Assembly: GCA_013823855.1 (NCBI GenBank)
Contig: PNMW01000057.1
Coordinates: 1 to 37,710 of the forward strand
Reading direction: 5' to 3'
DNA length: 37,710 nt
Source of the DNA: Lysobacteraceae bacterium
Lineage (GTDB): Bacteria > Pseudomonadota > Gammaproteobacteria > Nevskiales > Nevskiaceae
This document shows positions 14,778 through 23,193 of the stretch, piece after piece (the first letter of the stretch is position 1; each line of letters begins with the position of its first letter). The translations under genes were made by a program, and so were the position numbers. The notes beneath the pieces are model-generated. The model saw nothing but the letters and a program-made list of their open reading frames with translations. It was not told the origin of the DNA and ran no database searches.

Positions 14778-16256
14778 ATGAACACGAACAAGCGAATCCG
14801 CGAGTGCCGGCTGGCCATGCGCCACGCGGCCGATTATCCAAGCTGGCGCGAAGCCGCCCTCGCCTTCGATGACGCCAGCGGCTTCAACGACTGGAAGCAC
14901 GAGGATGAATCGCCGGACTACGACTGGCCGCTGATCCGCAGCCGCCTGACCCAGATCCGTCAGTACCGCGACACGCGGCAAGTCGTGAAACTGATGCGCC
15001 ACCTGCGCCAGGGCCTGCACTGGAATCTCGGCAACACCGCCAATTCCGCGCTCTACAGCCACGCCTACGTCGGCACCAAGCGGCTGATCGAAACCTATCT
15101 GGCCGAAGTGGTCGCGTCGCTGCAGTTCATCGCCGATGGCCATTTCCCGGAACTGCAGGCGTCCGAGAAGCTGCAGTTCTTCCGCGACACCGCCGCCTCG
15201 TTCGGCCGTTCGGCGCTGATGCTGTCCGGTGGTGCCACGCTCGGGCTGTTTCATGTCGGCGTGGTCAAGGCACTGGTCCGCGAGGATCTGCTGCCCGACG
15301 TGATTTCCGGCTCCAGTGCCGGTTCGATCGTCGCCTCGGTGGTCGCCACCCGGGCGCCGGACGAACTGGAATCACTGCTCGATCCGGACAACTCGTACTA
15401 CCACTTCTGGAAGCCGCTCGGCTTCAGCGACATGCTGAAGAAGGGCGCCTTGATGGACCAGAAGCAGATCGCCCTCGGCATCGCCCGCAACACCCACGAC
15501 CTGACCTTCGAGGAGAGCTATGCGCGCTCCGGCCGGATCGTCAACATCACCGTGTCGCCGGCCGGCTCCAACCAGCAGCCGCGGCTGCTGAACTATCTGA
15601 CCACGCCGTATCTGTACCTGCGCGAAGCGGTGCTGGCCTCGTCGGCGGTGCCGCTGCTGTTCCCGCCGGTGCAGCTGATGACCAAGGACGAGCACGGCGA
15701 CCGGGTGCCGTACATGCCGTCCTTGCGCTGGACCGACGGTTCGCTGAAATCCGACCTGCCCGGCATCCGCCTGCGCCGGCTGCACAACGTCAACCACTTC
15801 ATCGTCAGCCAGACCAACCCGCACGTGATCCCGTTCCTGCGCGACCTGCACCGCGATGGCGGCTTCACCGGCGCGGTGCGCGATGCCGCTTTCGGCGCCA
15901 TCCGCGGCGGCGCGCAGTCGGTGCTCGGCCTCGGCCGCTTCAGCCTGCCGCTGCCCGGCGTGCGCCAGCAGCTCGACAATGCCTCGTCGATCCTCGATCA
16001 GGACTATCGCGGCCACATCACCATCCTGCCGAAGGTGACGGTGTGGCGATATGCGCATGTCACCGCCAATCCGAAGCTCGAAGCGGTGACCCGCTTCATC
16101 CTCGAAGGCGAGCGCGCGACCTGGAAGCGGATCGCGATGATCCGCAACCAGTCGATGATTTCGCAGACGCTGAATCGCTGCGTGAAGCAGCTGGAAGCCG
16201 AGGCGCTGCAACCGAAGCAGCGGCGCCTGAAGGTCGTGCCGAAAGGCGGACGCTGA
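14778..16256 (+). CDS. Patatin-like phospholipase with DUF3336 N-terminus
   Basis: This 492-residue protein joins an N-terminal DUF3336-like helical region (about 1–140) to a patatin domain. The patatin lipase dyad is complete: oxyanion loop GGATLG at 151–156, nucleophile S180 in GSSAG, and D320 in the DGS motif. The same architecture is found in yeast Tgl3/4/5-type triacylglycerol lipases and in many proteobacterial lipases, so acyl-ester hydrolysis of lipids is expected; the substrate cannot be told. No signal peptide is seen. The ATG at 14778 is preferred because the homologous region begins there, but no clear Shine-Dalgarno precedes it; an in-frame ATG at 14734 is possible. Confidence 0.88.
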   Translation: MNTNKRIRECRLAMRHAADYPSWREAALAFDDASGFNDWKHEDESPDYDWPLIRSRLTQIRQYRDTRQVVKLMRHLRQGLHWNLGNTANSALYSHAYVGTKRLIETYLAEVVASLQFIADGHFPELQASEKLQFFRDTAASFGRSALMLSGGATLGLFHVGVVKALVREDLLPDVISGSSAGSIVASVVATRAPDELESLLDPDNSYYHFWKPLGFSDMLKKGALMDQKQIALGIARNTHDLTFEESYARSGRIVNITVSPAGSNQQPRLLNYLTTPYLYLREAVLASSAVPLLFPPVQLMTKDEHGDRVPYMPSLRWTDGSLKSDLPGIRLRRLHNVNHFIVSQTNPHVIPFLRDLHRDGGFTGAVRDAAFGAIRGGAQSVLGLGRFSLPLPGVRQQLDNASSILDQDYRGHITILPKVTVWRYAHVTANPKLEAVTRFILEGERATWKRIAMIRNQSMISQTLNRCVKQLEAEALQPKQRRLKVVPKGGR

Positions 16257-16285
16257 CCGGCAGCGCGGGCCAGCCTCGCTGCCGG
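16257..16285. terminator. Hairpin between convergent patatin and racemase genes
   Basis: CCGGCAGCG at 16257–16265 pairs perfectly with 16277–16285 (9 bp, 11-base loop). It begins right after the patatin stop and ends 5 bp before the end of the convergent gene, so it could serve both transcripts. There is no T-run on either side, so it is not a classical intrinsic terminator. Confidence 0.4.
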
Positions 16286-16290
16286 GCCGC

Positions 16291-17397
16291 CTAGGCTTTC
16301 AACGGCCCCAGCACCGCATCGTTGTCGGCCCCCAGCTTCGGCGCCTTGCCGTTCACGGCGGTGGCGTTGTCGAAGAAGATCGGCAGGTTGAACGCCGGCT
16401 TGCCGCTGTCGTCGACGATCATGCCGCGGGCGATCACCTGCTCGTTGTCCAGCACTTCTTCCGGGGTCAGGATCGCCGACACGCAGGTGTCCTCGTTGGC
16501 CATCAGCGCTTCCCATTGGTCGCGCGTGCGGCTCTTGAACAGGGTCACCAGTTCGGCCCGGAGCACATCGCCCTGCTTGCCCGGCACCGGCGGCAGCTTC
16601 TTGAGATCCTCGCGACCGGCCAGCCGCAGGGTTTCGTGGAAGAACTTCATTTCCAGCGAGCCGACGGCGAGGAACTTGCCGTCGGCGCACTCGTAGACGC
16701 CGTAGTTCGGCAGCGCGCCGCTGAGCATGTCGCGACCCTTGGGCGCGGACTTGCCGAAGCTGCGCAGGCTGTTCAGCGACAGCACCTGCAGCGCCAGTGT
16801 GCCGTCGAGCATGCCGACGTCGACGAAGCTGCCGACACCGCTGGCCTTGGCGCCGATCACCGCAGCCAGGATGCCGATCGCGCAGGTCAGCGCGCCGCCG
16901 GCGAGATCGGCCACCTGCAGGTTGCCGACCGCGGGCGTGCCCTCGAAGCCGGCCGTCATGTCCAGTTCACCGGCATAGCCGCGATAGTTCATGTCGTGAC
17001 CCGGGCGGTCGCGATACGGGCCGGTCTGGCCGTAGCCGGTCAGTGCCGCATAGACCAGCTTCGGGTTGATCGCCTTCAGCACCTCGTAGCCGACGCCGAG
17101 CCGGTCCATGACGCCGGGCCGGAACGATTCGATCACCACGTCGGCATCGGCGACCAGCTTCTTGAACAGCGCCACGTCCTCGGCCAGCTTCAGGTCCATG
17201 GTCACCGACTTCTTGCCGCGGTTGACCAGCGAGAACAGGTCGGCCGACATGCCACGCGCACCGTCGCCGCCCTTCGGGTCCTCGATCTTGATCACCTCGG
17301 CGCCCAGCTGCGCCAGATAGAGGGTGCAGAACGGGCCAGGCAGCAGCCGGGACAGATCAAGCACGCGGATGCCATTCAGCAGCGGATTCTGGGTCAT
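16291..17397 (-). CDS. CaiB/BaiF family protein, 2-methylacyl-CoA racemase type
   Basis: The protein (368 aa) is a class III CoA-transferase-fold enzyme. The opening GIRVLDLSRLLPGPFCTLYLAQLGAEV is shared by the whole family. Three residues favour the alpha-methylacyl-CoA racemase branch: H134 in RPGHDMNYRG, D164 in VADLAGG and E249 in GSLEMKFF. From memory these correspond to His126, Asp156 and Glu241 of the Mycobacterium racemase, with the same offset of 8 each. The reaction would interconvert 2R and 2S 2-methylacyl-CoA esters ahead of beta-oxidation. It is divergent from a TetR gene, with a palindrome between them that overlaps its promoter region. A CoA-transferase role is the alternative. 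Confidence 0.85.
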   Translation of the reverse strand: MTQNPLLNGIRVLDLSRLLPGPFCTLYLAQLGAEVIKIEDPKGGDGARGMSADLFSLVNRGKKSVTMDLKLAEDVALFKKLVADADVVIESFRPGVMDRLGVGYEVLKAINPKLVYAALTGYGQTGPYRDRPGHDMNYRGYAGELDMTAGFEGTPAVGNLQVADLAGGALTCAIGILAAVIGAKASGVGSFVDVGMLDGTLALQVLSLNSLRSFGKSAPKGRDMLSGALPNYGVYECADGKFLAVGSLEMKFFHETLRLAGREDLKKLPPVPGKQGDVLRAELVTLFKSRTRDQWEALMANEDTCVSAILTPEEVLDNEQVIARGMIVDDSGKPAFNLPIFFDNATAVNGKAPKLGADNDAVLGPLKA

Positions 17398-17454
17398 CGG
17401 ATTCGGTCGGTTGGTGGGCGGAAGCGATGGGCTGTTCGCCCGTCGCGATTTTAC

Positions 17455-17472
17455 ATACAGTCTGGACGGTAT
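17455..17472. promoter_or_regulatory. Palindromic operator between the racemase and tetR genes
   Basis: ATACAGTCTGGACGGTAT is an 18-bp imperfect palindrome: ATAC.GTC..GAC.GTAT, with 14 of 18 positions symmetrical. It sits in the 93-bp divergent gap, 19 bp before the tetR ATG and 58 bp before the racemase ATG. Size, symmetry and position fit the binding site of the adjacent TetR-family protein, so it probably represses both genes until an acyl-CoA or related ligand appears. The ligand is a guess. Confidence 0.65.
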
Positions 17473-17490
17473 CCATCAACCGACGACTCG

Positions 17491-18174
17491 ATGACCGCCT
17501 CGCCCCGTCCCCGCCGCACCCAGGCCGAACGCAGCGACCAGATGCGCCAGCGCCTGCTCGAAGCGACCTTGCAGAGCCTCGCCGAGGACGGCTACGCCGG
17601 CTCGACGCTCAGTTCGATCGTTCGCCGGGCCGGCGTGTCCCGCGGCGCCCAGGTGCATCACTACCCGAACAAGCAGGCGCTGATGCTCGACGCCGCCGAG
17701 GATCTGGTGCGCCACACCTATCGCCAGCTCGGCGAACTGCTGCTGTCGATCAAGGACGAGGACGACCGCCTGACGCGGCTGGTCGACGCCGCCTGGGAGC
17801 AGGTGTTCTCCACGCCCCTGTTCCACGCCTACAGCGAACTGCTGATCGCCTCGCTGCGCGACCAGGACCTCGCCGAAGCGCTGAAGGGCCGGCTGAAGCT
17901 GGTGCAGGGCGTCTACGCGCCGGCGGTCGAGCACTACTTCGAGCCGATCAATGCCAGCAAGGCCGACCTGCATGCGATGTTCGTGCAGCTGAGCTTCTTC
18001 CTCGTCGGCCTCGCCACCCAGGCCCATCTGATGAACGACCGCGCCTGGGTCCAGTCCCATCTCGACCTCTGGTCTCGGCAGGCGGCATTGATCATGCGTG
18101 CGAGGAAAGGCGTGCGGCAGCCGCCGCCACGCCCGGACGCCTGGCCGCGCAAGGACGAGGCCGCTGCCCGCTAG
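17491..18174 (+). CDS. TetR/AcrR family transcriptional regulator
   Basis: A 227-residue one-component regulator. The N-terminal DNA-binding domain (about residues 10–60) shows the family pattern RQRLLEATLQSLAEDGYAG, then STLSSIVRRAGVSRGAQVHHYPNKQALM, with the helix-turn-helix centred on IVRRAGVSRGAQVHHY. The C-terminal ligand domain is longer and variable. The ATG at 17491 gives a normal N-terminus. The 18-bp palindrome just upstream is its likely operator, which would make it autoregulated and a regulator of the divergent racemase gene. Transaldolase begins 47 bp downstream and may be read through from it. Confidence 0.9.
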   Translation: MTASPRPRRTQAERSDQMRQRLLEATLQSLAEDGYAGSTLSSIVRRAGVSRGAQVHHYPNKQALMLDAAEDLVRHTYRQLGELLLSIKDEDDRLTRLVDAAWEQVFSTPLFHAYSELLIASLRDQDLAEALKGRLKLVQGVYAPAVEHYFEPINASKADLHAMFVQLSFFLVGLATQAHLMNDRAWVQSHLDLWSRQAALIMRARKGVRQPPPRPDAWPRKDEAAAR

Positions 18175-18221
18175 AATCCGACCTCCACGACGCGCCCGCG
18201 TCCACCTGCGAACCGCGACAC

Positions 18222-19289
18222 ATGAACCCCGCACAGCGCCTGCACGCCCTCGGCCAGAGCCTCTGGCTCGACAACATCACCCGGACGATGGTCGCCGACG
18301 GCACCCTCGCCCGTTACATCGACACCATCGCCGTCACCGGCCTGACCTCGAACCCGACGATCTTCGAGCAGGCGATCGCCAAGGGCACGGCCTACGACGC
18401 CGCGATTCGCGAAAAGGCAGCCGCCGGTCTCGCCGATGAAGCGCTGTTCTTCGATCTGGCGATCGAGGACCTCAGCGCCGCCGCGCAGCTGTTCCTGCCC
18501 GAGTTCGAGCGCACCCGAGGTGTCGATGGCTGGGTGTCGCTGGAAGTGTCGCCGCTGCTCGCCGATGACACGGCCGGCACCGTCAAGGCCGCGATCGCGC
18601 TGCACGCCAAGGCCGGGCAGCCGAACCTGTACATCAAGATTCCCGGTACGCCGGCCGGCCAGCAGGCGATCGAAGACGCCATCGCCGCCGGCGTGCCGGT
18701 CAACGTCACCCTGCTGTTCTCGGCCGATCAGTACGCCGCCGCTGCCGACGCCTGGCTGCGCGGCGTCGAACGGCGGCTGGCGGCCGGGCTCGACGGCAAC
18801 GTGTCCTCAGTCGCCTCAGTGTTCGTCAGCCGCTGGGATGGCGCGGCCAAGGACGCACTGCCGACCGCCCTGCAGAACCAGCTGGGTCTGGCGATGATGG
18901 GCCGCTGCCACCGTGTCTACCGCGAACTGCTGGCCTCGCCGCGCTGGCAGAAGGTCATCGCGGCTGGCGTCGCGCCGCAGCGGCTGCTGTTCGCCAGCAC
19001 CAGCACCAAGGATCCGGCACTGCCGGAGTGCTACTACGTCGATGCGCTGGCCGCCGCCGACACCGTCAACACCATTCCCGAGAAGACCTTGCTGGCCTAC
19101 GCCGAGCGCGGCAATCCGGGCGCGGTGCTGGCGAATGACGGCGGCAACGCCGAAGCGGTGCTCGCCGCGATCGCCGCCGCCGGAGTCGACATCGACGCGC
19201 TGGCTGTGAAGCTGCAGCGTGACGGTGCCGCCTCGTTCGTGAAGTCGTGGCGGGAATTGATCGGCTGCATCGCGACCAAGGCCGCGTGA
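18222..19289 (+). CDS. tal: Transaldolase
   Basis: Transaldolase moves a three-carbon unit between sedoheptulose 7-phosphate and glyceraldehyde 3-phosphate in the pentose phosphate pathway. The 355 residues show the family signature GLTSNPTIFEQAI at about 40–52 and the Schiff-base lysine K139 in LYIKIPGTPAG. A GWVSLEVSP segment and SVASVFVSRWD are also typical. The length and sequence style are those of the longer bacterial type (about 360 aa, as in actinobacteria and cyanobacteria) rather than E. coli TalB (317 aa). No other pentose phosphate gene is adjacent. Confidence 0.94.
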   Translation: MNPAQRLHALGQSLWLDNITRTMVADGTLARYIDTIAVTGLTSNPTIFEQAIAKGTAYDAAIREKAAAGLADEALFFDLAIEDLSAAAQLFLPEFERTRGVDGWVSLEVSPLLADDTAGTVKAAIALHAKAGQPNLYIKIPGTPAGQQAIEDAIAAGVPVNVTLLFSADQYAAAADAWLRGVERRLAAGLDGNVSSVASVFVSRWDGAAKDALPTALQNQLGLAMMGRCHRVYRELLASPRWQKVIAAGVAPQRLLFASTSTKDPALPECYYVDALAAADTVNTIPEKTLLAYAERGNPGAVLANDGGNAEAVLAAIAAAGVDIDALAVKLQRDGAASFVKSWRELIGCIATKAA

Positions 19290-19315
19290 CCTGAGTCCGA
19301 CCGCTGCGCGCCGCC

Positions 19316-19678
19316 CTACATCGTGTGGGTGGCGCGCTCGCTGTTGGTGCCGGCCAGATACGACTCGATCTTGCGCTGGGTATCGCCGTTGTCCTGCATG
19401 CTGAACTGCACGCCGATGCCCTGCTGGCGCTTGCCCTGGGCATTGCGCGGCGTCAGCCAGACGATCTTTCCGGCGACCGGAATCCGCTCCGGGTCCTCCA
19501 TCAGGGTCAGCAGGATGAACACCTCGTCGCCGAGCCGGTATTCCTTGTTGGTCGGGATGAACAGGCCGCCGTTCTTGATGAACGGCATGTAGGACGCATA
19601 CAGCGCGTTCTTGTCCTTGATCGCCAGGGTCAGGATGCCGGGCGACGCCGGACCGCTGCGGGGAGGAGGAGTGCTCAT
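19316..19678 (-). CDS. pilZ: Type IV pilus PilZ protein
   Basis: This 120-residue single-domain protein is close to the PilZ of Pseudomonas and Xanthomonas that is required for type IV pilus function: ILTLAIKDKNALYASYMPF, then NGGLFIPTNKEYRLGDEVFILL, then IPVAGKIVWLTP and GIGVQFS. The RxxxR and D/NxSxxG motifs that bind cyclic di-GMP in other PilZ proteins are missing, as in these pilus-type homologues. The start (ATG at 19678) overlaps the holB stop as ATGA. Its place after holB is the standard gammaproteobacterial order. It is the last gene of the long minus-strand operon. Confidence 0.92.
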   Translation of the reverse strand: MSTPPPRSGPASPGILTLAIKDKNALYASYMPFIKNGGLFIPTNKEYRLGDEVFILLTLMEDPERIPVAGKIVWLTPRNAQGKRQQGIGVQFSMQDNGDTQRKIESYLAGTNSERATHTM

Positions 19679-20676
19679 GACGGCCGATTCTGGGCAGGCC
19701 GACCGGCCCGCGCAAGCAAGGCCAGCCAGCCGATCAGCAGCGATTCGACCAGCAGCTTCTTGTCGGCGGCACCGTGGACTTTCGGCAGGCTGGCCTGGAC
19801 CTCGGCGATATAGCGATCGAGCAGCTCGGCCGGCAGCCGCCGGGCCAGGCTGACCAGCGCCGCATCGCCGTCGGCCGTCGCTGCGATGCGCATCCGCAGC
19901 AGCCGGCTGATCCATCCGTACAGCCACTGCAGCCAGCCGAGCGGGTCGGCCTCGTTGATCGCCGCCGCGATCACCGCCGGTTCGCCGCGGCCCGCGGCCA
20001 GATCCAGCAGACCGCGCGACCAGTCGCTGCGCTGCGCGAGCCCGGCGCCGTCGAGCAGCTCGACCGCTTTCAGCGGCGCGCCGAAGGCGTGGTCGAGCGC
20101 GGCACTCAAGGTGGCGTCGTCGTGCTTGCCGCCCGCGGTCTTGCGCAGCCAGTCGAGCGCGACCTCGCGGGCCGGCGCCGGCAGCCGCACCCGCTGGCAG
20201 CGGCTGCGCAGGGTCGCCGCCAGTGCCTGCGGCCGGGCGCTGATCAGCATCAGGTGACTGCCCGGTGTCGGCTCCTCGATGGTCTTCAGCAGCGCGTTGA
20301 CGCCGTTGACATTCAGCGCGTCGGCCGGCTCGATGATCGCGACCTTGGCGCGACCGTCGTACTGGGTCATGGTCAGCTTTTCGCTCAAGACCCGGACCTG
20401 CTCGATCGAGATGTCGCGCTTGCCGTCCTCGACCTGCACCGGGAAATAGCCGGAGTGCGCGCCGCTGGCGACCTGCAGGCAGTCCGCACACTGCCCGCAG
20501 GCGCTGCCGTCGCCGGCCAGCTGGCGGCACCAGAGCGCAGCGGTGATGCAGCCGGCGAAGTGACGCTTGCCGGCGCCATCCGGCCCCGCCAGCAGCAGCG
20601 CATGGCTCAGGCGCTGTTCGCGGATTGAGCCGGCGATCGTCGCCCAGACCTCGCGCTGCCACGGCAAGGGCTTCAT
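19675..20676 (-). CDS. holB: DNA polymerase III delta-prime subunit
   Basis: HolB is the delta-prime subunit of the clamp loader, which opens the sliding clamp at primed sites. The 333-residue product has an N-terminal AAA+ region with a P-loop-like GPDGAGKR (31–38), four cysteines of a zinc site (C50, C60, C63, C66), and a VNGVNALLKTIEEP segment corresponding to the family's NALLKxLEEP signature. The C-terminal helical domain is less conserved, as usual. Both ends overlap neighbours: ATGA with tmk upstream and ATGA with pilZ downstream. Confidence 0.95.
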   Translation of the reverse strand: MKPLPWQREVWATIAGSIREQRLSHALLLAGPDGAGKRHFAGCITAALWCRQLAGDGSACGQCADCLQVASGAHSGYFPVQVEDGKRDISIEQVRVLSEKLTMTQYDGRAKVAIIEPADALNVNGVNALLKTIEEPTPGSHLMLISARPQALAATLRSRCQRVRLPAPAREVALDWLRKTAGGKHDDATLSAALDHAFGAPLKAVELLDGAGLAQRSDWSRGLLDLAAGRGEPAVIAAAINEADPLGWLQWLYGWISRLLRMRIAATADGDAALVSLARRLPAELLDRYIAEVQASLPKVHGAADKKLLVESLLIGWLALLARAGRPAQNRPS

Positions 20677-21293
20677 CGCAGCGCTCCGACGATGGCGGCC
20701 AGATCGGCGGCGACGACATCGACATCGCGCGACGCATCGACCACCCGGTAGCGTTCCGGGGCGGCGGCGGCGCGTGCCCGGTAGGCATTGCGGACCCGCT
20801 GCATGAACGCCATCGACTCGGCATCGAAGCGGTTGTTGCCGCCGCGCTCGGCGATCCGCCGTACGCCAAGTTCCGGGTCGATATCGAGGACCAGCACGAC
20901 ATCGGGCCGGAGATCACCCAGCACCAGCTGTTCCAGCGCGGCGATGCGATCCGGCGCGATGCCGCGGCCTGCGCCCTGATAGGCATAGCTGGCGTCGACG
21001 AAGCGATCGCAGATCACATCGATGCCGTCGGCCAGCGCCGGCCGGATGGTCGCATGTAGGTGCGCGGCACGGGCGGCGAAGATCAGCAGCAGCTCGGTCG
21101 TCGCATCGATCCCTTCCGGCCACGAACCGAGCACCAGCTCGCGGATCGCTTCAGCCAGCGGCGAGCCGCCCGGTTCGCGGGTCAGCCGCGCGCGGCGACC
21201 GCCGGCTTCGAGGTGATCGCGCAGCCGTCGCGCCTGGGTCGACTTGCCGCCGCCCTCGCCGCCTTCGAGCACGATGAAGCGGCCGCGCGTCAC
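20673..21293 (-). CDS. tmk: Thymidylate kinase
   Basis: Tmk phosphorylates dTMP to dTDP. The 206 residues contain the P-loop EGGEGGGKST (10–19), the LTREPGGSPLAEAIR dTMP-binding segment, and the CDRFVDASYAYQGAGRG motif. In that motif DR and the arginine-bearing YQGAGRG contact substrate and lid, the type II (E. coli-like) arrangement. There is no ATG: translation begins at GTG 21293, which overlaps the mltG stop as GTGA. The stop overlaps the holB start as ATGA. Length and motifs are complete. Confidence 0.95.
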   Translation of the reverse strand: MTRGRFIVLEGGEGGGKSTQARRLRDHLEAGGRRARLTREPGGSPLAEAIRELVLGSWPEGIDATTELLLIFAARAAHLHATIRPALADGIDVICDRFVDASYAYQGAGRGIAPDRIAALEQLVLGDLRPDVVLVLDIDPELGVRRIAERGGNNRFDAESMAFMQRVRNAYRARAAAAPERYRVVDASRDVDVVAADLAAIVGALR

Positions 21294-22345
21294 TTCAGTC
21301 CTCCGCCGCCGAGCTGGTAGTGCTTCACGGCGGCATTGTGCTCGGCCAGGGTCGCCGAGAAGTGGTGCGTGCCGTCGCCCCTGGCGACGAAGTACAGCGC
21401 CTCGCCCTCGGCCGGATGCAGCGCGGCGTGGATCGCTTCGCGGCCCGGCAGGCAGATCGGCGTCGGCGGCAGGCCGTCGCGGGTGTAGGTGTTGTACGGC
21501 GTGTCGGTGACCAGATCGCGGCTGCGGATGTTGCCGTCGTAGGTGTCGCCGATGCCGTAGATCACCGTCGGATCGGTCTGCAGGCGCATGCCGAGTTGCA
21601 GACGGCGGACGAACACGCCGGCGATCTGCGGACGCTCGGCGGCCACGCCCGTTTCCTTCTCGATGATCGAGGCCATGGTCAGCGCCTGCTCGGGGGCGTC
21701 GTACGGCAGGTTCGGCGCCCGTTGCGCCCATTCCTCGGCCAGCACCTTGTCCTGCGCCGCCAGTGCATTGCGCAGGAAGGCGACATCGCTCATGCCCTTG
21801 GTGAAGCGGTAGGTGTCCGGGAACAGCCGGCCTTCCGGAAACTGGCCTGGACGACCGAGCGCGGCCATCAGCGCGGCGGCGTCGAGCGACTCCGGCAAGG
21901 TATGGATGAGGGCGGGCGCGGCGCGGACCCGCTTCACGGCGTCGGCGAAGCGCCAACCCTCGATCAGCTGCAGTTCCTGCAGCACGGTCTTGCCCGACAC
22001 CCAGAGCGCCAGCAGCTCGCGCGGCTTCAGGCCCGGCTCCAGCAGGTACTCGCCGGCCTTGATCGCCGCTGCCGTACCCTCGATGCGGGCCAGCACGCCG
22101 AGGTAGCGCGACTGCCGATCGCTGCCGAACAGGCCGCGGGCGCGGGCATCGGCGAGCACCTTCGGCAGGCTGCTGCCGGGCGCGATCTCGAAGCGGACCG
22201 GCGCGGTGATCGCCAGCGGCGCCGCCAGCTCGCGCTTGACGTCGAGCGTCAGACCGACGACCAGCAGCGCCACCAGAATCATCAGCCGGATCACCGTACC
22301 GATCAGGCGCGGCTCGTTTCGTTGCTTCGGCGCGGCGCGGCTCAT
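21290..22345 (-). CDS. mltG: Endolytic murein transglycosylase MltG
   Basis: MltG cleaves nascent peptidoglycan glycan strands near the membrane and helps set their length. The 351-residue product is anchored by one N-terminal membrane segment (about 15–33), with the rest periplasmic. A LysM-like part (RFEIAPGSSLPKVLADARARGL) precedes the YceG domain. The catalytic glutamate is E229 in ASIIEKET, and the DPTVIYG and PYNTYTRDGLPPTPI motifs of the family are intact. It lies between pabC (5 bp upstream) and tmk (overlap), as in E. coli. Confidence 0.95.
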   Translation of the reverse strand: MSRAAPKQRNEPRLIGTVIRLMILVALLVVGLTLDVKRELAAPLAITAPVRFEIAPGSSLPKVLADARARGLFGSDRQSRYLGVLARIEGTAAAIKAGEYLLEPGLKPRELLALWVSGKTVLQELQLIEGWRFADAVKRVRAAPALIHTLPESLDAAALMAALGRPGQFPEGRLFPDTYRFTKGMSDVAFLRNALAAQDKVLAEEWAQRAPNLPYDAPEQALTMASIIEKETGVAAERPQIAGVFVRRLQLGMRLQTDPTVIYGIGDTYDGNIRSRDLVTDTPYNTYTRDGLPPTPICLPGREAIHAALHPAEGEALYFVARGDGTHHFSATLAEHNAAVKHYQLGGGGLK

Positions 22346-22350
22346 CAGCG

Positions 22351-23193
22351 TTATCGGGCGTTCAGGGGTACGACATCGGAGGGATGGGCCAGAAGGCCCT
22401 GAAGCCGGCGCGTCACCGGTCGTGCAGCTTCATAGCAGTGGCCGTCGATGGCGCGCAACGGCCAGATCCCGATCAGGCTGCCGCTGAGAAAGGCTTCGTC
22501 GGCGGCCAGCAGCGCCGACCACGGCTGGCTGCCGATCCGGCATTCGATGTCCGCCGCTGCCGCCAGCGCCAGCAGCCGGCTGCGCGTGACGCCGGCAACA
22601 CCGCAGCGATCCAGTGCCGGCGTATGCAGCACGCCGTGGCGGACCCAGAACAGGTTGGCCCGGGTGGCACAGACCGGCTGGCCGCGATCGTCGCCGAGAA
22701 TCGCTTCATCGACGCCGGCCGGCCAGTCGCGGCTGGCCAGCACCTGTTCGAGGCGGTTCAGGTGCTTGATGCCGGCCAGCAGCGGCTGGGCGGCCAGGGT
22801 CACCGGCGAGCGGATCGCCTTGATTCCTTCGATCGCGGCTGCCGATCCCCTGGCCGACGGCGGATAGACGATCAGCAGGCAGTCGGCGGCATCGGTCTCC
22901 GGCCGGTAGCCACGGCGCTCGCCGGCGCGCAGCAGCAGCAGCTTGACCGTGCCGTTGCCGAAGCACGCCGCGGCCACCAGTTCGGCCTGCAGCCGGGCCA
23001 GCGGCGGGGCGGCGATGCCCAGCGCGGCGGCATCCGCCAGTAGCCGGTCCAGCTGCGCGTCGGCGGCCACCATGGCGCCGTCATGCAGCAGCAGGGTCCG
23101 GAACACGCCATCGCCGTAATGCAGGCCGCGGCTCAGCGCCGGAATCTGCGCCACCGGCTGGCCATTCCAGCGGATCGCGAGCGCGCCACTCAT
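22351..23193 (-). CDS. pabC: Aminodeoxychorismate lyase
   Basis: PabC, a fold-type IV PLP enzyme, splits 4-amino-4-deoxychorismate into pyruvate and p-aminobenzoate for folate synthesis. The product has 280 residues. The PLP lysine lies in LLAGIKHLNRLEQVLA, the classic context in this family, and the N-terminal part has RGLHYGDGVFRTLL. A DEAFLSGSLIGIWPL segment near the end is the usual substrate-side motif. The start overlaps the pabB stop (ATGA), so the two enzymes of consecutive steps are translationally coupled. Confidence 0.94.
   Translation of the reverse strand: MSGALAIRWNGQPVAQIPALSRGLHYGDGVFRTLLLHDGAMVAADAQLDRLLADAAALGIAAPPLARLQAELVAAACFGNGTVKLLLLRAGERRGYRPETDAADCLLIVYPPSARGSAAAIEGIKAIRSPVTLAAQPLLAGIKHLNRLEQVLASRDWPAGVDEAILGDDRGQPVCATRANLFWVRHGVLHTPALDRCGVAGVTRSRLLALAAAADIECRIGSQPWSALLAADEAFLSGSLIGIWPLRAIDGHCYEAARPVTRRLQGLLAHPSDVVPLNAR

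Noticed and set aside
16516..17490. Extended N-terminus of the TetR protein (open frame back to 16516)
   Set aside because: The extension is antisense to the racemase gene and would run through the divergent promoter and operator; the ATG at 17491 gives a normal TetR N-terminus.
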